11,564 nt of DNA from NCBI GenBank assembly GCA_023429135.1, contig JAEYWD010000117.1, forward strand, positions 1 to 11,564, given 5' to 3'. Below, in pieces: positions 7,774 through 11,564 of the stretch (the stretch's first letter is position 1; the number at the start of each line of letters is the position of its first letter). Source of the DNA: Bacteroidota bacterium. Its GTDB lineage: Bacteria > Bacteroidota > Bacteroidia > Bacteroidales > JAAUTT01. The notes beneath the pieces are model-generated. The model was not told the origin of the DNA and did no database searches. It was given only the letters and a program-made list of their open reading frames with translations. The position numbers and the translations under genes were made by a program.

Positions 7774-8855
7774 GGTAATTGATCAATAGGGGTTACTTTA
7801 TTAAATTTAACCGGCATATCAGCCTTTACCTGCAGAATTCCTGTGGTTAGAACAGTGTCGTTTGCGGCTATTCCCGATAATATTTCAACAAGTTTGTCGG
7901 TGCGAATTCCGGTTTGTACAAAGTTTTGCTTCACCAGACCATTTTTTACTATAAAAACCTTTTCTTTTCCTGCTTCCGGTATAATTGACTGTGTGGGCAC
8001 ACAGAGAGCATTATTAATATCCTTGGTTGTGAGTTCAATACTAACAAAGCGGCCCGGTAAAAGCAATCTGTCATTATTATTGTACTGTGCCCTTAAAAGG
8101 ATATTTCTGGTTTGAATATCAATTGTAGGCTCAAGGGCGTAAACTTTAGCCTGGTATTTTTTTGATTGTCCTTCAACTGAAAATTCGAGGATATTACCAA
8201 TCTTCACCGTTCCGCTGTATTTCTCAGGTACCGAAAAATCAACCTTCAGTGGCGATATTTTGGTTAACCTTGCAATTTTAACCGAAGGGGTTACATAAGC
8301 ACCAGGACTCACACTACGTAAACCAATAACACCATCAAACGGGGCTCTGATTTCGGTATATGCAATCCGGGTTTTAATAATCTCAATTTCAGCTTCATTA
8401 CTTTTTAGTTGGGTCAAAACCTGATCGTATGATTCGCGGCTAACAGCTTCTTTTTCAAGTAACGTACGCTGCCTGTATTCTATGTCCTGGGCAAGTTTTT
8501 GCTGAATCTGGAGTTTCGATAGTTGTACCTGTAAATCTTTGTCATTGAGTTTGGCGAGTAATTCTCCTTTTTTTACTGACGCGCCTTCAGTAAAGAATAT
8601 ATCGGTGATTCTGCCGTTGGTTTCAAATGCAAGATCCACCTCCTCATCGGCTGATAAAGTCCCGCTGACTTTAACAGATTCGGCTAAATACATTGGTTTA
8701 ATAAGAACAGCATCAACCATAACAGCCATGCCCTTATTTCCGCCGCCTTCTTCTTTTTTATTGGTCCATATCTTACTCATCTTAGGATAAAATATCAGAG
8801 CTAAAACTATGAATCCTAAAATAACCCAAACAAGGGTTTTAGATGATTTTTTCAT
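7770..8855 (-). CDS. RND efflux periplasmic adaptor (membrane fusion protein)
   Basis: A 361-residue HlyD/AcrA-type adaptor that bridges the RND pump and the outer-membrane channel. An N-terminal anchor helix (residues 8-24) follows a lysine-rich start; there is no lipobox, so it is held by a membrane helix rather than by a lipid. The first biotinyl-lipoyl-like half is seen at LAFETNGRITDIFFTEGASV (75-94). A coiled-coil hairpin spans about 105-160, and the second lipoyl half is IRAPFDGVIG (169-178) followed by the typical SPGAYVTPSVKIARL region. Beta-barrel and membrane-proximal domains follow (about 203-345). It is first in the operon and its stop overlaps the pump start as ATGA. The 184-bp upstream spacer should contain the operon promoter. 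Confidence 0.95.
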   Translation of the reverse strand: MKKSSKTLVWVILGFIVLALIFYPKMSKIWTNKKEEGGGNKGMAVMVDAVLIKPMYLAESVKVSGTLSADEEVDLAFETNGRITDIFFTEGASVKKGELLAKLNDKDLQVQLSKLQIQQKLAQDIEYRQRTLLEKEAVSRESYDQVLTQLKSNEAEIEIIKTRIAYTEIRAPFDGVIGLRSVSPGAYVTPSVKIARLTKISPLKVDFSVPEKYSGTVKIGNILEFSVEGQSKKYQAKVYALEPTIDIQTRNILLRAQYNNNDRLLLPGRFVSIELTTKDINNALCVPTQSIIPEAGKEKVFIVKNGLVKQNFVQTGIRTDKLVEILSGIAANDTVLTTGILQVKADMPVKFNKVTPIDQLP

Positions 8856-8884
8856 TAGTAAAACAAGATTAATGTATATGAATA

Positions 8885-8892
8885 GAAAATTA
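8885..8892 (-). promoter_or_regulatory. Weak candidate -7 box for the efflux operon
   Basis: On the minus strand the sequence reads TAATTTTC, one base off the Bacteroidetes TAnnTTTG element, about 30 bp upstream of the adaptor ATG. No clear TTTG lies 19-21 bp further upstream; instead that position carries the TAAGTTAACTTA palindrome. It is the best candidate in the spacer but may be fortuitous in such AT-rich DNA. Confidence 0.25.
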
Positions 8893-8903
8893 CATTATTA
8901 ACA

Positions 8904-8915
8904 TAAGTTAACTTA
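8904..8915. promoter_or_regulatory. 12-bp perfect palindrome upstream of the efflux operon
   Basis: TAAGTTAACTTA is a perfect palindrome centred about 54 bp before the adaptor start, covering the expected -33 region of the weak promoter candidate. A site of this shape and place could be an operator for a dimeric repressor such as a TetR-family protein. No such gene is in the window and AT-rich palindromes of 12 bp arise by chance, so this is tentative. Confidence 0.3.
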
Positions 8916-8949
8916 AAAGGTTAAGAAAATACCCTGATGCACTCCAACT

Positions 8950-8962
8950 TGTATTCAATACA
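8950..8962. promoter_or_regulatory. 13-bp inverted repeat in the same spacer
   Basis: TGTATTCAATACA has perfect 6-bp arms around a single central base. It lies in the 184-bp spacer (8856-9039) between the dihydroorotase and adaptor genes, about 47 bp further upstream than the first palindrome. It is a possible second regulatory site. Nothing else recognisable (no gene, no strong terminator) was found in this spacer. Confidence 0.25.
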
Positions 8963-9039
8963 CAATAAACTGCTAAAGAACTCAATAGTTTAAAGGCATA
9001 ACAGAATAATCTACAGGGCTAAAGTATAAATTAATTTTA

Positions 9040-10383
9040 TTATCTGGCAAATTTCAATGCCATTCCTTTATATTGTTCTTCAAAAGTTCCTTTGTGGTAT
9101 ACTCTCCTGCCATTAACATAAGTACTTACTATTTCCGAATGCATTTTGGTTCCTTCCAGTGGCGACCAGCCACATTTGTAAAGAATGTTTTCAGGCGTAA
9201 TTGTCCATTCCTTAGAAGGAGCAACAAGAACCAGATCTGCGTAAAATCCTTTTTTAATGAATCCTCTCTTTTCAACGCTATATGCGATGGCCGGAGCGTG
9301 ACACATTTTATTAACTATTTGCCCCAGCGAAATTTTGCCTTGTTTGTTAAATTCAAACATGGCCAATAAAGAATGTTGAACCAGAGGACCTCCTGAAGGA
9401 GCCTTCGTATAGGAATTGGCTTTCTCTTCAAGTGTGTGCGGTGCATGGTCGGTGGCAATCACATCCAGCTTGTTGTTGAGCAATCCTTCAAAAAGCAATT
9501 CTCGGTCGCGGTTGGTTTTTATTGCAGGATTCCATTTAATTCTGTTGCCAAGTTTTTCGTAATCGCTCTCGGAGAACCAAAGGTGATGAACACAAACTTC
9601 GCTTGTAATCCTTTTCTCCTTTAAGGGTATTGTGTTGTCGAATAATTCAAGCTCTGCGGCTGTTGAAATGTGAAGAACGTGCAATCTGGAGTTGTATTTT
9701 TTTGCGAGTGAAATGGCAAAAGAACTGGATTTTAAACATGCTTCCTCCGATCGGATATATGGATGGTATTTTACCGGAATGTCTTCGCCATATTTAATAA
9801 TGTACTTTTGCAGATTGTCTTTTATGATGGACTCATCTTCGCAGTGTGTGGCGATAAGTACTTTGGATTTCTTAAATATTTCATTTAGCGTTTCGGGGTT
9901 ATCAACCAGCATATTTCCGGTGGATGCACCCATGAAGATTTTAATACCGCAAACATTGTGCGGATCGGTATTTAGAAGCTCATCGATATTGTTGTTGGTT
10001 GCTCCTATATAAAAGGAATAGTTAGCCAACGACTTTTCAGCGCCAATTTTGAATTTCTCTTCCAGAAGTTTTTGGGTGATCGTTTGAGGAGATGTGTTAG
10101 GCATTTCCATAAACGAAGTAATTCCTCCCGCAACAGCGGCCCGGGATTCTGAATAAATATCAGCCTTATGTGTAAGTCCAGGCTCTCTAAAATGTACCTG
10201 ATCATCAATTACTCCAGGTATCAGAAACAATCCTTCAGCATCTATAACTTCCGAGTTTTCAAATAATGCTTCGGGAATATCTTTTAGAAAGACATCTGTA
10301 ATGAATTCTCCTTCAATTAGAATACTTCCTTTAACTTCAACTCCCTCATTTATTATGATGGCGTTTTTTATTAATGTAGCCAT
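9040..10383 (-). CDS. pyrC: Dihydroorotase, type I (amidohydrolase superfamily)
   Basis: A 447-residue cytoplasmic metalloenzyme that interconverts N-carbamoyl-aspartate and dihydroorotate in pyrimidine synthesis. Family landmarks are the strand-1 motif VHFREPG (63-69), KIFMGASTG with Lys148 where type I enzymes carry a carboxylated lysine, His180 in ATHCED, His235/His238 in HVLHIS, and Asp312 in ATDHAPH. The C-terminal YADLVLV segment and SPLEGTKM are also typical. One oddity is that the first His of the HxH metal pair is Gln62 (DQVHFR, codon CAG at 10198-10200). The start ATG directly follows the stop of the glycosyltransferase gene with no spacer (TAA-ATG), so the two are likely co-transcribed. 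Allantoinase or hydantoinase is the main alternative, but the FREPG, DHAPH and GGPLVQH signatures favour dihydroorotase. Confidence 0.9.
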   Translation of the reverse strand: MATLIKNAIIINEGVEVKGSILIEGEFITDVFLKDIPEALFENSEVIDAEGLFLIPGVIDDQVHFREPGLTHKADIYSESRAAVAGGITSFMEMPNTSPQTITQKLLEEKFKIGAEKSLANYSFYIGATNNNIDELLNTDPHNVCGIKIFMGASTGNMLVDNPETLNEIFKKSKVLIATHCEDESIIKDNLQKYIIKYGEDIPVKYHPYIRSEEACLKSSSFAISLAKKYNSRLHVLHISTAAELELFDNTIPLKEKRITSEVCVHHLWFSESDYEKLGNRIKWNPAIKTNRDRELLFEGLLNNKLDVIATDHAPHTLEEKANSYTKAPSGGPLVQHSLLAMFEFNKQGKISLGQIVNKMCHAPAIAYSVEKRGFIKKGFYADLVLVAPSKEWTITPENILYKCGWSPLEGTKMHSEIVSTYVNGRRVYHKGTFEEQYKGMALKFAR

Positions 10384-11112
10384 TTAATTATAAGATTTAA
10401 AATAACTTTTAAATTTCATCATAATCACTCCCCAAAGAGCCTCATTAAATATACCTCCACTCATTTTGGAAGAACCAACCTTTCTATCTGTAAATATGAT
10501 CGGAACTTCTTCAATTCTGAAACCGAGTTTCCATGTTGCAAACTTCATCTCCACCTGAAATGCATAACCTTTGAACTTGATTTTATCGAATTGTATAGTC
10601 TCAAGTACTTTACGTTTATAGCATTTAAACCCTGCGGTGGTGTCATTTATATTCATTCCTGTAACGAAGCGAACATATTTGGAGGCAAAATACGACATCA
10701 GTACCCGCCCCATTGGCCAGTTTACAACATTTACACCCGACTTGTACCTCGATCCGATTGCCAGATCAGCACCATTAACAGCGCACATTTCAAATAGTTT
10801 AATCAGATCTTCAGGATTATGCGAAAAATCGGCATCCATTTCGAAAATGTAATCGTAGTGATGCTCAATCGCCCATTTAAAACCTGCAATGTAAGCAGTT
10901 CCAAGGCCTAGTTTGCCGGCACGTTGAACCAGATGCAAATGCCCAGGGAACTCTTTTTGGAGGGTTTTAACAATTTCGGCAGTTCCATCAGGCGAATTAT
11001 CATCAATAATCAGCACGTCAAAAGGAAGCGGAAGCGAAAATACCTTACGGATAATGTTTTCAGCATTGTCCTTTTCGTTATAGGTGGGTATTATTACAAC
11101 GTTGTTACTCAT
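10384..11112 (-). CDS. Polyprenol-phosphate mannosyltransferase-like GT2 glycosyltransferase
   Basis: A 242-residue family 2 glycosyltransferase resembling dolichol/polyprenol-phosphate mannose synthase (Dpm1), which moves a sugar from a nucleotide donor to a lipid phosphate on the cytoplasmic side of the inner membrane. It begins with the nucleotide-binding strand VVIIPTYNE (5-13), followed by DVLIIDDNSPDGTAE, LGLGTAYIAGFKWAI and the metal-binding EMDADFSHNP (Asp-x-Asp). The acceptor-side signatures NDTTAGFKCYKRKVL and KGYAFQVEM, and the terminal DRKVGSSKMS, are typical of the family. There is no C-terminal GtrA-like membrane domain, so it is the short soluble or peripheral form. It abuts the dihydroorotase gene, a pairing I recall as common in Bacteroidetes. 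The exact sugar donor is an inference. Confidence 0.92.
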   Translation of the reverse strand: MSNNVVIIPTYNEKDNAENIIRKVFSLPLPFDVLIIDDNSPDGTAEIVKTLQKEFPGHLHLVQRAGKLGLGTAYIAGFKWAIEHHYDYIFEMDADFSHNPEDLIKLFEMCAVNGADLAIGSRYKSGVNVVNWPMGRVLMSYFASKYVRFVTGMNINDTTAGFKCYKRKVLETIQFDKIKFKGYAFQVEMKFATWKLGFRIEEVPIIFTDRKVGSSKMSGGIFNEALWGVIMMKFKSYFKSYN

Positions 11113-11322
11113 TTAATATATAGGATTGAATAGAGCCCCGAAGATAAGAACTTAGCTTCAAATTCCCGAATTTATCTGAACCTGATATTAGATTCCTGCT
11201 ATTAAGGTATACCCTTTCTCCTAATTTACAATTTCAGAATGGTGAATTCAAATATTGTGGTTCAATATCAGTCTGTACCTCATTCGTTTGTGATTTTCCT
11301 GTCATTTTTTTTCAAAAATCTC
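11113..11322. other. Intergenic spacer upstream of the glycosyltransferase
   Basis: This 210-bp AT-rich stretch separates the minus-strand gene cluster from the plus-strand promoters. I see no credible gene. Two small inverted repeats are present: AAATTC-CC-GAATTT at 11160-11173, and ATATTG/CAATAT arms at 11252-11257 and 11263-11268. The promoter of the glycosyltransferase-dihydroorotase operon should lie here, but no good TAnnTTTG box was found on the minus strand. Confidence 0.5.
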
Positions 11323-11352
11323 TTGTCAGGAATAAAAAACCCGTTATATTTG
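11323..11352 (+). promoter_or_regulatory. Bacteroidetes-type promoter P1
   Basis: TTG at 11323-11325 is followed after 19 bp by TATATTTG (11345-11352), an exact match to the TAnnTTTG -7 element. A T/A-rich tract (11305-11318) lies just upstream, as in strong promoters. Transcription would start near 11358 and run rightward, away from every gene in the window. The word GAATAAAAAAC (11330-11340) in the spacer is shared with P2. Confidence 0.75.
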
Positions 11353-11375
11353 CAGCCCGTTTGAGATATAACGGG
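11340..11375. repeat. 10-bp inverted repeat overlapping the P1 -7 box
   Basis: CCCGTTATAT (11340-11349) and ATATAACGGG (11366-11375) are perfect reverse complements separated by 16 bp. The left arm contains the first five bases of the -7 element, and the right arm lies just past the expected start site, so only the right arm would be in the transcript. It is therefore more likely a DNA-level site than an RNA hairpin. P2 has no equivalent. Confidence 0.7.
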
Positions 11376-11377
11376 AA

Positions 11378-11530
11378 GTACGTTGAAGGGAATGAATTGG
11401 TAGGAGAGAAGCCAAAAGAATAAGAAAGGAGTTAAAGAAAAAACTTCAGAAAATTCGAAAATAAATTTGGTAGAATAAAAAACATCACTTATTTTTGCGC
11501 TCCCAAAAACAAACAAAGAGGTACGTTGAA
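11378..11530 (+). repeat. Duplicated leader word GTACGTTGAA
   Basis: The 10-mer GTACGTTGAA occurs at 11378-11387 and 11521-11530, respectively 26 and 24 nt after the end of the P1 and P2 -7 boxes, and each copy is followed by a purine-rich stretch. Together with the shared GAATAAAAAAC words this shows a tandemly duplicated promoter-leader module with a period of about 143-145 bp. The position recalls the boxA-like element in Bacteroidetes rRNA leaders (inference). Confidence 0.7.
11466..11497 (+). promoter_or_regulatory. Bacteroidetes-type promoter P2
   Basis: TTTG (11466-11469), 20 bp of spacer, then TATTTTTG (11490-11497) match the Bacteroidetes consensus at all defined positions. A-tracts and the GAAAATTCGAAAAT region lie directly upstream (about 11436-11463), like an UP-type activating sequence. 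The expected start is near 11504. This architecture is what I would expect before a ribosomal RNA operon in this phylum. Confidence 0.8.
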
Positions 11531-11564
11531 AGAGGGAAGAAAAAGACAGACAAAAAATCTTAAA
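11504..11564 (+). other. Partial leader of a rightward transcript, probably rrn
   Basis: From the predicted P2 start to the window edge the sequence is purine-rich and has no start codon with a sustained reading frame. It includes the GTACGTTGAA word. It is best read as the beginning of an untranslated leader; a 16S rRNA gene downstream is my leading guess, and a highly expressed protein gene the alternative. No mature 16S sequence is reached. Confidence 0.45.

Noticed and set aside
8856..9039. A small gene between dihydroorotase and the efflux adaptor
   Set aside because: A small lipoprotein gene sometimes accompanies dihydroorotase in Bacteroidetes, but this 184-bp AT-rich spacer has no sustained reading frame.
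11280..11516. 78-codon open frame on the minus strand
   Set aside because: It runs antisense through both predicted promoters and the A-rich leader, has a Phe-rich composition from poly-A tracts, and shows no recognisable domain.
11280..11564. tRNA or the 16S rRNA gene itself
   Set aside because: No cloverleaf or conserved 16S 5'-end sequence is visible before the window ends; only promoter and leader-like sequence is present.

Overview
The window looks like a piece of a Bacteroidetes (Bacteroidota) chromosome, plausibly a free-living Bacteroidales/Marinilabiliales-type organism. The reasons are AT-rich DNA, start codons preceded by A-rich rather than Shine-Dalgarno sequence, two promoters of the Bacteroidetes type (TTG/TTTG, about 19-20 bp, TAnnTTTG), and protein sequences of Bacteroidetes character. 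The exact taxon is an inference. All eight protein genes lie on the minus strand; only the extreme right end points the other way.

Layout from left to right. Positions 1-427 hold no gene. They carry a REP-like composite of six small hairpins arranged as two diverged inverted units (31-220), then nine 21-bp tandem repeats (238-426) that stop against the stop codon of the next gene. Positions 428-3257 hold, in transcription order, a class I glutamine amidotransferase-like protein, an ABC ATPase that overlaps it by 4 bp, and an ABC-2 permease. The gap before the permease is filled with 7-bp repeats. Positions 3363-8855 hold a complete tripartite RND efflux operon in the order periplasmic adaptor, inner-membrane RND pump, TolC-like outer-membrane channel, with 4- and 8-bp overlaps. 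Positions 9040-11112 hold a polyprenol-phosphate mannosyltransferase-like GT2 enzyme directly abutting a type I dihydroorotase.

Positions 11113-11564 have no recognisable gene but contain two tandem plus-strand promoters, each followed by the same 10-nt leader word GTACGTTGAA. This looks like the upstream region of a strongly expressed transcript, most likely a ribosomal RNA operon beginning just past the window edge (inference).

The protein genes are ordinary: export of small molecules by an RND pump and an ABC exporter, pyrimidine biosynthesis, and lipid-linked sugar synthesis. I see no convincing new multi-gene system. The unusual material is non-coding: the paired hairpin element with compensatory stem changes, the 21-bp array that reads open in frame with the permease, period-7 repeats on both sides of the amidotransferase/ATPase pair, and the duplicated promoter-leader module with an inverted repeat across its first -7 box.
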